A stretch of DNA of 64,000 bases from Halomarina halobia (GCF_029338575.1 NZ_CP119993.1:124001-188000); one strand, 5' to 3'. Counted from the first letter of the stretch, positions 9,386 through 18,167 are shown. Numbers and translations: made by a program. Notes: generated by a model from the letters alone, not told the origin.

Positions 9386-10168
9386 ATGTCGACCGACTAC
9401 GACACGATATCGGTAGAGCAGGATGGAGCGGTCGCCACCGTCAGCGTAGCCCGTCCCGAGGCGATGAATGCGGTCAACACCGAGGTCCTGACCGAGCTTT
9501 CCGAGGCGATCTCAGACCTGTCTTCCGGGACCAGAGTGATCGTCCTCACCGGAGAGGGAGAGCGAGCGTTCATCGGGGGTGGCGATATCAAGGACTTCCA
9601 GAACCGATCGGGCGTCTGGTTCCGGGAGGAGTTCCGGGACACGATGGCGAGCCTCGAGGACGCGATCGAGTCGAGCCGCGCCCCCGTCATCGCGGCTGTC
9701 AACGGGGTCGCTCTGGGTGGTGGCACCGAGATCGCGATGATGTGCGATATGATCGTCGCGACCGAAAGCGCCCGGTTCGGACAGCCCGAGATCGGCCTGG
9801 GTTTTATCCCGGGAGCGGGCGGTACTCAGCGGCTGACCCACCTCGTCGGTTACTTGAAGGCGAAGGAACTGATACTGACCGGGCGGCATGTACCCGCAGC
9901 CGAGGCGGAGGACATCGGACTCGCCAACGAAGTCGTGATGGACGACGAGTTCGAAGACAGGGTGTACGAGCTCGCGGACGAACTGGCCGACGGCCCACCG
10001 ATCGCCCAGTGGTTCGCGAAGAAGGCCGTCAACCAGAGTCGGGCACAGTTGGAAACCGGGCTGGAGCTCGAGGCGGCGCTAGCCGGACTCCTCTTCGAGA
10101 CCGCTGATAAGGAGGAAGGCCACGCAGCGTTCGTCGAGAAGCGGAATCCGGAATTCCGGGGGGAGTAG
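9386..10168 (+). CDS. Enoyl-CoA hydratase/isomerase family protein
   Basis: Crotonase-fold enzyme of 260 residues that hydrates or isomerises an enoyl-CoA. The oxyanion-hole regions are GEGERAFIGGGDIKDF (about residues 52-67) and AAVNGVALGGGTEIAMMCD (about 98-116). The motif ARFGQPEIGLGFIPGAGGTQRL (about 125-146) carries one catalytic Glu in the usual position (GQPEIGLG). The ATG at 9386 is about 29 bp downstream of an AT-rich CAATTAAC element, consistent with a leaderless start; upstream in-frame codons are not conserved-looking. With the neighbouring acyl-CoA dehydrogenase it supplies two successive beta-oxidation steps. No 3-hydroxyacyl-CoA dehydrogenase or thiolase is encoded nearby. Confidence 0.88.
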   Translation: MSTDYDTISVEQDGAVATVSVARPEAMNAVNTEVLTELSEAISDLSSGTRVIVLTGEGERAFIGGGDIKDFQNRSGVWFREEFRDTMASLEDAIESSRAPVIAAVNGVALGGGTEIAMMCDMIVATESARFGQPEIGLGFIPGAGGTQRLTHLVGYLKAKELILTGRHVPAAEAEDIGLANEVVMDDEFEDRVYELADELADGPPIAQWFAKKAVNQSRAQLETGLELEAALAGLLFETADKEEGHAAFVEKRNPEFRGE

Positions 10169-10221
10169 CGAACCACCGGCCGACGCATAGCTTTTTGTAG
10201 TTGGCATCGAGCTAAGACAGT

Positions 10222-11202
10222 ATGCCAGATGCCGTAGAGCAGTATCCAGACCTCCTCACCGACCAACTCCGTGAGATGATACTCATCCGGGAGTTCGAAA
10301 CCCGGGTGAGTTCGCTGTTCGAGGGGAACGAACTCCCCGGATTCGTCCACCTCTACATCGGTCAGGAGGCGGTCGCCGTCGGCGCATGTTCGGCCATCGA
10401 GGACGACGATTATATCACCAGCACCCACCGCGGTCACGGGCATTCGATAGCGAAGGGGCTCGACCCGAGCAGGATGATGGCAGAGCTGTTCGGCAAGGAA
10501 ACGGGCTACTGCAGCGGTAAGAGCGGGAGTATGCACATCGCCGATGTGGATAGGGGAATGCTCGGCGCAAACGGAATCGTGGGCGCCGGACCATCACTGG
10601 CGGTCGGGGCCGGCCTGTCGATTCAGCAACGCGACCGCGATAACGTCTGTCTCTCCTTTTTCGGGGAGGGAGCGATGGCGGAGGGCCCCGTTCACGAGTC
10701 GATGAATCTAGCCGGGGTGAGAGACCTCCCCGTCGTCTTCGTCTGCGAAAACAACCAGTACGGCGAGATGACGCCGGCCGAGAAGCAGCATCACGTCGAG
10801 GGCTTCGCGTCGCGGGGTGAGACCTACGGAATGCAGACCGAAACCGTCGACGGAATGGTGGTCCAGGAGGTCTACGAATCGACGAACGCGGCCGTCGAGC
10901 GGGCGCGTAACGGCGAGGGGCCTTCCCTTCTCGTCTGCGAAACGTACCGCTATCGGGGCCACTACGAGGGTGATCCGATGACCTACCGTACCGAGGAAGA
11001 ACTCCAGGGGTGGCAGAAACGAGACCCCATCGAGGCTCTCGAAGCGTCACTGCTCGATTCCGGAGACCTCACCGAAGACGACGTCGAACAGATGCGTGAG
11101 AGCGCGGCCACGCGCATCGACGAAGCCGTCGAATTCGCCCGGGAGAGCGACTATCCTGATCCGGGGACTGCGTTCGAGGGTGTCTACACGGAGGTGATCT
11201 GA
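10222..11202 (+). CDS. Thiamine-diphosphate-dependent dehydrogenase E1 component, alpha subunit
   Basis: Alpha subunit of the heterotetrameric E1 that decarboxylates a 2-oxoacid (or cleaves acetoin) and reductively acylates the E2 lipoyl group. The 326-residue protein has HRGHGHSIAKGLDPSRMMAE and GYCSGKSGSMHI at about residues 72-110, and the ThDP-magnesium motif beginning GEGAMAEGP and ending CENNQYG at about 150-182. The first acidic residue of that motif is Glu instead of the commoner Asp. The GSMH segment and lack of long insertions resemble acetoin/pyruvate-type E1 alpha more than the branched-chain type, but I cannot separate these firmly. The beta subunit follows immediately (TGA then GTG), so the pair is cotranscribed. 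Confidence 0.88.
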   Translation: MPDAVEQYPDLLTDQLREMILIREFETRVSSLFEGNELPGFVHLYIGQEAVAVGACSAIEDDDYITSTHRGHGHSIAKGLDPSRMMAELFGKETGYCSGKSGSMHIADVDRGMLGANGIVGAGPSLAVGAGLSIQQRDRDNVCLSFFGEGAMAEGPVHESMNLAGVRDLPVVFVCENNQYGEMTPAEKQHHVEGFASRGETYGMQTETVDGMVVQEVYESTNAAVERARNGEGPSLLVCETYRYRGHYEGDPMTYRTEEELQGWQKRDPIEALEASLLDSGDLTEDDVEQMRESAATRIDEAVEFARESDYPDPGTAFEGVYTEVI

Positions 11203-12180
11203 GTGGCCGAGCGATCGATGCGGGACGCTGTAAACGACGCACTCCACGAGGAACTCTCCCGGGACGAGTCGGCCTATCTGATCGGGGAAGACGTGGGCGA
11301 GGCCGGCGGGAGTTTCGGTGTGACCAGGGGCCTCCACGACGAATTCGGATCCAGGCGCGTCATCGATACGCCGATCAGTGAAGCAGCGATCGTGGGGAGC
11401 AGTGCCGGCGCCGGGCTGATCGGATCGCGACCCATCGCCGAGATCATGTACGCTGATTTCATGGGTCTGGCTGCCGATCAGGTCATGAACCAGGCGGGAC
11501 TGTTCAAATACATGTTCGGTGGCGACGTGACGGTTCCACTGACCGTTCGAACGGTCAACGGTGGCGCCGGATTCAATGCCGCCGCCCAGCACTCGAAGAG
11601 CCTCCACGGGTTGTTCATGCACATGCCGGGCATCCGGGTCGTGCTCGCTAGCACCCCGTACGATGCCAAGGGACTCCTCAAGAGTTCCATTCGCTCCGAC
11701 GACCCCGTGTTGTTCTTCGAACACATGGAGCTGTACAATCGCGAAGGCGAGGTGCCGGAGGAGTCGTACACGATACCCCTCGGCGAGGCAGCCGTCGAAC
11801 GGGAGGGTGACGACGTGACGGTGATCGCGACGCAACTGATGCTGCACCACGCGCTCGCCCTCGCCGATTCCCTCGAAGGCGAGATCAGCCTCGAGGTCAT
11901 CAGCCCTCGCACGCTGAAGCCGCTCGACTGCGAAACGCTCGTCGAGAGCGCGAAGAAGACCGGCCGGGTCGTGGTCGCGGACGAGTCGGTCATCCAGAAC
12001 GGACCGGCGTCCTATATTGCCGGACGCGTCGAGTCGGCCGCCTTCTATCACCTCGAGGCACCCGTCGAAGTGATCGGTGTCGACGATACGCCGATCCCGT
12101 TCTCGCCAGCACTCGCTGATGCGGTCGTTCCGGGCGCTGACGATATCGAAGAAACAATCCGATCACTACCCCGTCTCTAA
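11203..12180 (+). CDS. Thiamine-diphosphate-dependent dehydrogenase E1 component, beta subunit
   Basis: Beta subunit partner of the preceding gene, 325 residues from a GTG directly after the alpha stop codon; ATG 11218 is the alternative start. It has the transketolase-like pyrimidine domain with GEDVGEAGGSFGVTRGL (about residues 25-41), DTPISEAAIVGSSAGAGLIG (about 54-73) and EIMYADFM, and the C-terminal domain with LEVISPRTLKPLDCETLVES and a VADES motif. Its zero-base spacing to the alpha gene suggests translational coupling. The E2 is encoded at 5.0-6.8 kb on the same strand, so all catalytic parts except E3 are in this cluster. Confidence 0.88.
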   Translation: MAERSMRDAVNDALHEELSRDESAYLIGEDVGEAGGSFGVTRGLHDEFGSRRVIDTPISEAAIVGSSAGAGLIGSRPIAEIMYADFMGLAADQVMNQAGLFKYMFGGDVTVPLTVRTVNGGAGFNAAAQHSKSLHGLFMHMPGIRVVLASTPYDAKGLLKSSIRSDDPVLFFEHMELYNREGEVPEESYTIPLGEAAVEREGDDVTVIATQLMLHHALALADSLEGEISLEVISPRTLKPLDCETLVESAKKTGRVVVADESVIQNGPASYIAGRVESAAFYHLEAPVEVIGVDDTPIPFSPALADAVVPGADDIEETIRSLPRL

Positions 12181-12184
12181 TCCA

Positions 12185-12649
12185 ATGAACGTAGAAGAAC
12201 GCATTACTCGACTCGAGCACAGAGAGGCGATCAAAGAACTCCGGGCGGAGTACTGCTACCGTATCGATGCCCGGCAATGGGACCGGTTCGTCGATCTTTT
12301 CACGGACGACGCACACATGAACTTCGGTCCTGTCGGGGAGTTCAACGGTCGGGACGCGATCCGTGACTTCGCGGAGAATATCGTCGGGAAGGAACACCCG
12401 TTCCTCGCGCACATGGTCCACAACCCGATACTCACGATCGATGGTCGCTCGGCGACCGGTCGGTGGTACTTCGAAGTCCCGTGCACGTTCCGCGATGGCA
12501 ACGCCGGCTGGATACAGGGGGTGTATCGCGACGAATACACCAACGAGGGAAGCGGCTGGAAGTTCGCCTCCGTCGTCGCCGATTTCAACTACTTCGCGGA
12601 CTACGACGACGGATGGGCGGAGATCGTATCCTCAAAGCAGGGTGACTAA
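12185..12649 (+). CDS. SnoaL-like / NTF2-fold family protein
   Basis: A 154-residue protein with the cone-shaped SnoaL/NTF2 domain: EERITRLEHREAIKELRAEY, then YRIDARQWDRFVDLFTDDA, and later blocks AHMVHNPILTIDG and ATGRWYFEVPC. This fold covers dehydratases, isomerases, ring-hydroxylating dioxygenase beta-like proteins and small ligand binders. It begins four bases after the E1 beta stop and is probably the last gene of that operon. The start at 12185 fits the domain boundary. It converges on the IclR gene with a 4-bp overlap of the 3' ends. No specific reaction can be assigned. Confidence 0.75.
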   Translation: MNVEERITRLEHREAIKELRAEYCYRIDARQWDRFVDLFTDDAHMNFGPVGEFNGRDAIRDFAENIVGKEHPFLAHMVHNPILTIDGRSATGRWYFEVPCTFRDGNAGWIQGVYRDEYTNEGSGWKFASVVADFNYFADYDDGWAEIVSSKQGD

Positions 12650-13404
12650 TCGTAGTTCATCAGGACCTCGACGATGTTCCCCGACCGGAGGAGCAGATCG
12701 ACGAATTCCTCGTGGAAGAGGTGGTCGTCGATGCGGTTCGTCGGACCGTATATCGTCAGGGAGCCTCGAACTCGGTCGTCGCGATCGATAACGGGAACGG
12801 CGAGCGACCGCATACCCGTGAGCCGCTCTTCGTCGTCTAGCGCGTAGTTGTTCTCTCTGATCCACTCGAGTTCCTCGTAGAGGGTGTCCGGGTCCGTGAT
12901 TGTGTTCTTCGTGCGGCGCTTCAAGCCGTGTTGTTCGATGATCTCCGTGATGCGGTCGGCCGGAAGGAAAGCCAGGATCGCCTTTCCGGGCGCAGCGGTG
13001 TGCATGTTCATCGGGATCCCGTCGAAGATGTGAACCGGAATCGCCTGATCACCCTCCTCGGTTGCGATGATGACCGCTCGTCCGTGCTCTTCGACCGTGA
13101 GGCTCACGTGCTCCCCGGTCTCATCGGCGAGTCGTCGGAGTTCGTTGTTCGCCGCTTGGTACAGTTTTCGGTTCTGCCGGTCGAGATCGCCCATCCTGAG
13201 GAAGTCGGACGTGATGTGATACTTCCCATCGGTCTGATCGAGGTATTCGAGTTCGTACAGGGTGGTTATGTGGTCGTATATCGTGCTCTTCGGGCGTCCG
13301 ATCGCTTCCGCCAGTTCGGAGACTCCGGCTCCGTTGCGGTCGACTATCTCCTCCAGAACCTCGAACGTGATCCGGAGGGAGTTGACGGGGAGTTTTCGCG
13401 CCAT
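12646..13404 (-). CDS. IclR family transcriptional regulator
   Basis: A 252-residue regulator with an N-terminal winged helix-turn-helix (about residues 8-65; GVSELAEAIGRPKSTIYDHI is the recognition region) and the C-terminal IclR effector domain with GIPMNMHTAAPGKAILAFLP (about 128-147) and RSLAVPVIDRDDRVRGSLTIYGP near residue 210. Such proteins sense small carboxylates or aromatic acids. It lies convergent to the 5-12.6 kb operon, which it may control. An inverted repeat TCCGG-N5-CCGGA 32 bp upstream of its start is a candidate autoregulatory site. Confidence 0.88.
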   Translation of the reverse strand: MARKLPVNSLRITFEVLEEIVDRNGAGVSELAEAIGRPKSTIYDHITTLYELEYLDQTDGKYHITSDFLRMGDLDRQNRKLYQAANNELRRLADETGEHVSLTVEEHGRAVIIATEEGDQAIPVHIFDGIPMNMHTAAPGKAILAFLPADRITEIIEQHGLKRRTKNTITDPDTLYEELEWIRENNYALDDEERLTGMRSLAVPVIDRDDRVRGSLTIYGPTNRIDDHLFHEEFVDLLLRSGNIVEVLMNYD

Positions 13405-13686
13405 ACTCCCGGTCTATCCCCCGCCCGCATCAACTTTCCGGTACTGCCGGACGGTAGTGTTTACTATCGTATACAACACTGTCGTAACTCGGACTACTAG
13501 GTCGCGAACGCCGATGGCGTTCTCCGAAAACGAACCGACTGTGCTGTATCTCTACACCTTTCGAAATGTGTGCTCCACCTGAAGACCCTATGTCACGTTT
13601 TGACACGGTGATTCGGTGTCCGGCATTACCGGATCTACGCGCTTTCAGGATTGGTCGACGACTCCCGCAAAACAGAGCCCTCGTCA
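13405..13686. other. Gene-free stretch upstream of the IclR gene
   Basis: Apart from the inverted repeat at 13437-13451 nothing codes convincingly here. It begins the 0.93 kb gap to the symporter locus, which contains two apparent gene remnants described separately. Confidence 0.5.
13437..13451. promoter_or_regulatory. Candidate operator upstream of the IclR gene
   Basis: The inverted repeat TCCGG-TACTG-CCGGA lies 33-47 bp upstream of the IclR ATG (13404). Its size and position suit binding of a dimeric regulator at the promoter, but no second copy at a target promoter was found, so this is tentative. Confidence 0.35.
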
Positions 13687-13830
13687 CTACTGCTCAGAGC
13701 GAGGCCCTTTGTAGGAGATAATGGACCCCTGTCCGTCGGAACGTCGCGGATCGTCTGACGCGTGGTAGTACTCCCGCCCGAAGTTCACCGATACCTCGAC
13801 TCCCGGAGAGGGAGCAGCCTGGAAACGTGC
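13687..13830 (-). pseudogene. C-terminal gene remnant, possibly gamma-glutamyltransferase
   Basis: On the minus strand 47 codons are open from an in-frame stop (13831-13833) to the stop at 13687-13689, with no start codon. The translation includes GVEVSVNFGREYYHASDDP followed by RRSDGQGSIISYKGPRSEQ. The ASDDPRRSDGQ core resembles the DPRxDG block near the C-terminus of gamma-glutamyltransferases. The stretch looks coding in composition, but the rest of the gene is absent. The family call is tentative. Confidence 0.3.
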
Positions 13831-13970
13831 TCACATAACATCCGTATGAATGTTACCCATCCGTCAGGGAAGATTCCGTTACTACCGCACCCGAGAATCC
13901 GATTGTCGCCCGATATCGACAACGATCTCCTCACACGTTCAACACGGGCTCGCCCGTAAGAGTACGAGGG

Positions 13971-14123
13971 TCAGTTGTGCTTCAACTGTAACGATAGTTC
14001 GCTGGCCGTCTGTCGAACGGCCTCGGCGTACTCCCCCTCTAAGAGCCTAGAGGCAGGGGAGTCGGTCGGAACGGAGATGCTGATCGCTCCACGTTCGGAG
14101 CGGTCGCCGGCCTCTGTGCGATG
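13971..14123 (-). pseudogene. C-terminal remnant of an IclR-family regulator
   Basis: The minus strand encodes, in one frame ending at a TGA (13971-13973), the segment ERGAISISVPTDSPASRLLE followed by GEYAEAVRQTASELSLQLKH. This matches the end of IclR effector domains (GAISVSGPT...AVRxTAxEIxxxL). An in-frame TAG at 14124-14126 cuts it off and no helix-turn-helix region is found upstream. The symporter nearby may once have been controlled by this regulator. Confidence 0.55.
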
Positions 14124-14280
14124 CTAGATGGCCCCTCTCGGGCCGCCGGCTCGACTCGTCGACGCTGGACTGTGGAGACGAGAACGGGAACCTCACCGCC
14201 GCTGTCGTGGGCGAACCATCCGTCGTCGAACCGTCCGACGATGTCTCGCCGGGAACGGTCTTCCGACTCGTCGCTCGCTA

Positions 14281-14299
14281 GTTATGCTCGGCGCATAAC
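14281..14299. promoter_or_regulatory. Candidate operator (inverted repeat) upstream of the symporter promoter
   Basis: GTTATGC-TCGGC-GCATAAC is a perfect 7-bp inverted repeat with a 5-bp spacer. It ends 6 bp before the TATA box and so adjoins or overlaps the BRE, where a bound regulator could block TFB/TBP. The cognate regulator is unknown; the IclR remnant just upstream is one historical candidate. Confidence 0.5.
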
Positions 14300-14305
14300 C
14301 CAAGG

Positions 14306-14313
14306 TATATAAT
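14306..14313 (+). promoter_or_regulatory. TATA box for the small ORF and symporter
   Basis: TATATAAT is centred about 29 bp upstream of ATG 14338 and preceded by a purine-rich CCAAGG. The geometry predicts transcription starting at or next to ATG 14338, giving a leaderless mRNA that begins with the small ORF. Confidence 0.6.
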
Positions 14314-14337
14314 CCACGATGATGAGACAGGTACTGT

Positions 14338-14403
14338 ATGGCACTCGATCACAACGATAGCGGTATCGCGCTCGTCACGAACCCAGTCACCCCCGAATCG
14401 TAG
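14338..14403 (+). CDS. Leaderless 21-residue small ORF upstream of the symporter
   Basis: ATG 14338 opens a 21-codon frame (MALDHNDSGIALVTNPVTPE plus Ser) that ends with TAG at 14401-14403, two bases before the symporter ATG. A TATA box and an operator-like repeat are placed so that this ATG would sit at the 5' end of the transcript. Translation here could couple to, or set the rate of, symporter translation, or the peptide could be an accessory. It has no membrane segment. The peptide itself is not recognised, and its reality rests on position only. Confidence 0.4.
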   Translation: MALDHNDSGIALVTNPVTPES

Positions 14404-14405
14404 CA

Positions 14406-16181
14406 ATGGTAGAGCCACAGACAGTCTCACTCGGTTGGCCGATGATCGTCCTGACGGCGACCGCGCTCGCCGGAATGGTGGGTATCGGCTGGTACTCGTA
14501 CCGGAAAAGCGTCGGTGCCGACCTGGACGACTTCTTCTCCGCGAGCAAGTCACTCGGCTTCGTGGTCATCGCGCTCTCGATATTCGCCGACTCCTACAGC
14601 GGGAACTCGTTTCTCGGATACGCCGCGGCGACGTATCGGTCCGGAGCCTGGTTCCTCGTGTACCCCCAGTTCATGGTGGCCGGCGTCATCGGCGCGCTCA
14701 TCATAGCACCACCGCTCATCAATCTCGGACAGGAGTGGGGGTACACGTCCCCGGTCGACTACCTGGAGCATCGGTTCGACAACAGGGTCGCGGGACTGGC
14801 GTTGCTCTTCATGATCTGGGGGACGTTCGTCCAGTTCACGGAGCAGTTCTTCGCGATGGGCTATCTGGGCAAGGTCGCCTCGGGGGGCCTGATCCCGTAC
14901 GAGGCGGTGATTATCCTCTTCGGGGTCATCATCCTGGTCTACGTGGGACTCGGTGGCTTCAGAGGGACCGCACTAGCTGCCGCCGTACAGGGGGCGCTGA
15001 TGCTGTTCGCGTTGTTCCTGATGCTCGTCCTCGTCGGCTATCTCGGCGGGTTCACCGCACAGATCGATACGGTCTGGCAGACCGCCCCGGACAAGCTGAC
15101 GCTTCCCACGGACTCGACGATGGTGGGCTGGTACAGCACGGTGATACTGGTACTGCTGGGGCTGCCCACGTATCTCCACATCCAGCAGTTCTACCTCGGC
15201 GTGGACGACGCGAAGGACCTCAGGACGACCTTCAAACTCCAAGCGCCGATCTTCCTCTTCGCGGCGCTCACGCTGTGGGTGATCGGGATGTTCGGAGCCG
15301 GCGTGTTCCCCGGCCTGTCGGAACTGCAGTCGGAGAAACTCGTCCCGTATCTCATGGGGTCGTTCGCCGTGACCCAGGGGGGGACCGTGTTGCCCTCGCT
15401 CATCTCTCTGGGAGTGATCATGGCGACGCTCTCGACGGCGGGGGCCGCAGTGATGGTGCTCTCGATGGCGATCTCGAAGGACCTCTACAAACGGTTTGTC
15501 AACCCCGACGCGCCGGACCAGCGGGTCATCAACGTGAGTCGGGCGTTCCTGGCGATCTTCCTGGGACTCGCCATCGTGATCTCCTTCACGCCGAATCTCA
15601 CGATCTGGGGGTGGACCCAACTGAAGTTCGAGTTCCTGCTCCAGGCGACGCCGGTGTTCGTGTTCGGCCTCTACTCCTCGCGGGTGAAGAGCAACCCCGC
15701 GATCGCGGGGATGCTCGTCGGCGCTGCGGTAGCCGTGGCCCTCTACTTTACGGGACACGCCGAACCCTTCGGAATCCATGCGGGCATCATCGGACTCCTC
15801 GTCAACTCCGTCGTACTGTTGGGCGGCAGCTACCTCTCGGGGACTGACGAAGAGACGGAGCGCGCCCGGGAGATCCTGCACTACAATTCGATAGAGTACC
15901 CGGACGACGAGAACGGCGTCAAGTACATCCTTCCCGCGCAGAACAGGTCGTTCTGGATCGGCCTCGTCGTCGTTCTCGCTCTCATGGTCCCCTGGTACGC
16001 TCCGCAGAGCTGGAACGCGCGAGCCGCGCTGGGCCTCCCGCTCTGGACCTGGGTGATCATCGGCTCGTTGGTCCTCGAGTCCCTGTTCGTGATCTATGGG
16101 GCCACCATCTGGCGCAAAACGCCGATCACGGGAGAGCGGGAGGGCGTCACGTCTCCGGAGGCCGTCGAAACGGACGACTAG
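14406..16181 (+). CDS. Sodium:solute symporter (SSS family)
   Basis: A 591-residue integral membrane carrier with about 13 predicted hydrophobic helices, belonging to the SSS family that imports carboxylates, amino acids, sugars or vitamins with sodium. Recognisable parts are the N-terminal helix followed by KSVGADLDDFFSASKSLGF, the FADSYSGNSFLGYAAATYRS block of helix 2, and GWYSTVILVLLGLPTYLHIQ in the middle. A hydrophilic loop at about 480-515 precedes the last two helices. The many acidic loop residues fit a halophile. It stands alone apart from the small ORF two bases upstream. The solute is unknown; a carboxylate would fit the neighbourhood. Confidence 0.88.
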   Translation: MVEPQTVSLGWPMIVLTATALAGMVGIGWYSYRKSVGADLDDFFSASKSLGFVVIALSIFADSYSGNSFLGYAAATYRSGAWFLVYPQFMVAGVIGALIIAPPLINLGQEWGYTSPVDYLEHRFDNRVAGLALLFMIWGTFVQFTEQFFAMGYLGKVASGGLIPYEAVIILFGVIILVYVGLGGFRGTALAAAVQGALMLFALFLMLVLVGYLGGFTAQIDTVWQTAPDKLTLPTDSTMVGWYSTVILVLLGLPTYLHIQQFYLGVDDAKDLRTTFKLQAPIFLFAALTLWVIGMFGAGVFPGLSELQSEKLVPYLMGSFAVTQGGTVLPSLISLGVIMATLSTAGAAVMVLSMAISKDLYKRFVNPDAPDQRVINVSRAFLAIFLGLAIVISFTPNLTIWGWTQLKFEFLLQATPVFVFGLYSSRVKSNPAIAGMLVGAAVAVALYFTGHAEPFGIHAGIIGLLVNSVVLLGGSYLSGTDEETERAREILHYNSIEYPDDENGVKYILPAQNRSFWIGLVVVLALMVPWYAPQSWNARAALGLPLWTWVIIGSLVLESLFVIYGATIWRKTPITGEREGVTSPEAVETDD

Positions 16182-18167
16182 GCCGTCGTTCGGGCGGCCC
16201 CCCGTCGAACCACCGTCGTTCGCGTTACCGCGGTAGCGAGCCGGAATTATGCTTTATTCGGCTATCTACTCCGTGGCACGCACCAGCTCCCTAGACAGTG
16301 ATACCATAGATGTCGGATTTGTATCGCCTTGGTACGAGTAGGTACTTCTAATTGGGTCGGGAACTACCGCCTCTACGGATCAATTCTGCTGGTATTGTCC
16401 TTCTTCCTCCGTTCTACTATTCCTGCGTCTATTTATTATGGTCGGTGCACACAGTTTCTCGTGCCACGACCTGTCGTGGTGACCTTCGTTCCTGAATCAT
16501 GGTATACTTTCGCTCGTATATCATCCGGTTAAATAACGATCTTAGCGCTTTTCTCGCTCCCATTAGAGCGTCTGTTGTAGTAGTGCCTTCACCCATCCAG
16601 CATACACTGTAAACGGGCTCTTCAGAAATAACTGCCCTTCTATTCGTACGCTAAGCAAGGGTTCCCGCAAGCAGAGCGGGTATACTGCTACCGATCACGA
16701 TGCAGGGCCGACTCGCGTTCTGAGATCCGAGGCTGCAAGCGCGGTCGGCGCAGAGGGACTGTGGAATTGAGAACGCTGATCTGCCCGGTGAACGTCTCGA
16801 AAGGTCCTTCTGGCGCATACTTGAGTATGCTCCTCATCGCGCAGCGTGTGGACTAGTTTTCATCGGTGAGTATAGCTGGCGATGCATACGGAATAGTCGG
16901 ATACCCGTGGTGGTTAACGCGTGACAGTCCTTGGAACAGCAAGCCCACGGCACGTAAGTCCAATCGTTATACAGACGAGTGTGATGCGACGTACATCGAG
17001 GTCCGTGTACGGCCGAATCTACCGTGGCCGAATTCGGTGAGCGGCGTGAGGCCGATCACATTTAAGGCACAGTGTGATATTCTCCGCACGCCGCGCGAGT
17101 TCATAGAGATGACAGTAGTTGCACTACTACTAATTACTCGATCACGTGGGGAAGGACGCTGCTCCGGTACGGGTGATAGTTCGACGAAGTTCGTGACGAG
17201 GAAGATAGGAACAGAGCGCTACGATGGCACTTGCTACGGGAACAATAGCTAGCGTATCTCGCCTATGAGTACTCAAAATCGAGCGAACAAGACGACTAAA
17301 AATATTATTATTAATTATATTATTGTAAGGCAGAAGAAAAGGGGCACAAACACCCGCATTTTCACCCTACTAAATAATACGATATCAAGGCTGGACGATC
17401 AACAGCTGGCGTAACTAACCCTAAATGAGCCGCTTGAGTCGGCTCTTGACTACGATTACCGAAGCAGTCGCTTGAGAAAAATTAGTGAGAACATCATCGC
17501 ACTATTCGAACCCGCATCCCGCCGTCTCAGACCAGTGCACTAACTACGTCCATCGTTCCGGGTCAGCGCCTGTAAGCGTCCGTAAGCGTAGCGAGGGTTT
17601 CTTCGGGGTGACGAGTACGATGGGCGAGTTTCACGAGTCGCGGGCTGCCGACGACAGCGATAGTCTTACCACTTAGCCTACAGGCACATTCGACCGATGA
17701 TTACGTGCAGTTCGAATCTGAGTCATCACTTCTAATACGAACCACCGTTACTGTGTTCTATCTCCCAACTTTCATATACGCTAGTGCGGTGTCTCCACGG
17801 TGATGTCTGCTCTGGACTTGAGGGCGTTTGTCCAGTCGATTTCGAGATCGGTTCTTCGGGAGTCCTTCAGGTACCGCAGAGGATAGAGGAGTCTTGGTAT
17901 GAGCTTGAGGACCCACACGATACTCTCGAACCGGGAGAATGCGCTCACGGAGAGTTAGAATCTCGAAGAAGAGGCTTGGTGGCGGGGAGCGAAAGGCCCT
18001 CCAAGGAGAGCTCCTCAGCGAGGTCGGAGCACTCTGGGATCCCGCATCAGGGACGGAGATAACAAGATTACCACTGTTATCCGCTTTCGCCGTCGATATC
18101 GTGGATCATAATGGTGGGAATAAATAGCTTCGGGTACTTGTCGCGCTAGATCAGTTTCAATTGCCAT
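16182..18167. other. Gene-free, AT-richer 2 kb region
   Basis: No frame shows haloarchaeal codon bias or a recognisable domain. Open frames here, such as 16866-17252, have mixed, non-acidic composition. Base composition is visibly more AT-rich than the surroundings between about 16250 and 17780, with an almost pure A/T tract at 17298-17325. The octamer CGCTTGAG occurs twice (17431-17438 and 17469-17476), the first inside a hairpin. This is consistent with decayed mobile DNA, but no transposase can be read. Confidence 0.5.
17427..17445. repeat. Short inverted repeat (hairpin)
   Basis: GAGCCG-CTTGAGT-CGGCTC forms a 6-bp stem with a 7-base loop in the middle of the gene-free region. It could be a terminator or a remnant of a mobile-element end; there is no gene directly upstream. 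Confidence 0.35.

Noticed and set aside
14435..15847. 470-codon frame within the symporter gene
   Set aside because: It is an alternate frame of the symporter, which has membrane helices and a family match; this one is Arg/His rich.
16866..17252. 128-codon plus-strand frame in the 2 kb gap
   Set aside because: Composition is unlike haloarchaeal proteins, with no domain, no promoter-like spacing and a mix of rare codons.
17490..17545. tRNA-like T-arm on the minus strand (GCGGGTTCGAAT)
   Set aside because: The 3' half of the T-stem does not pair and no acceptor, D or anticodon arms can be drawn. It is at most a decayed tRNA end.
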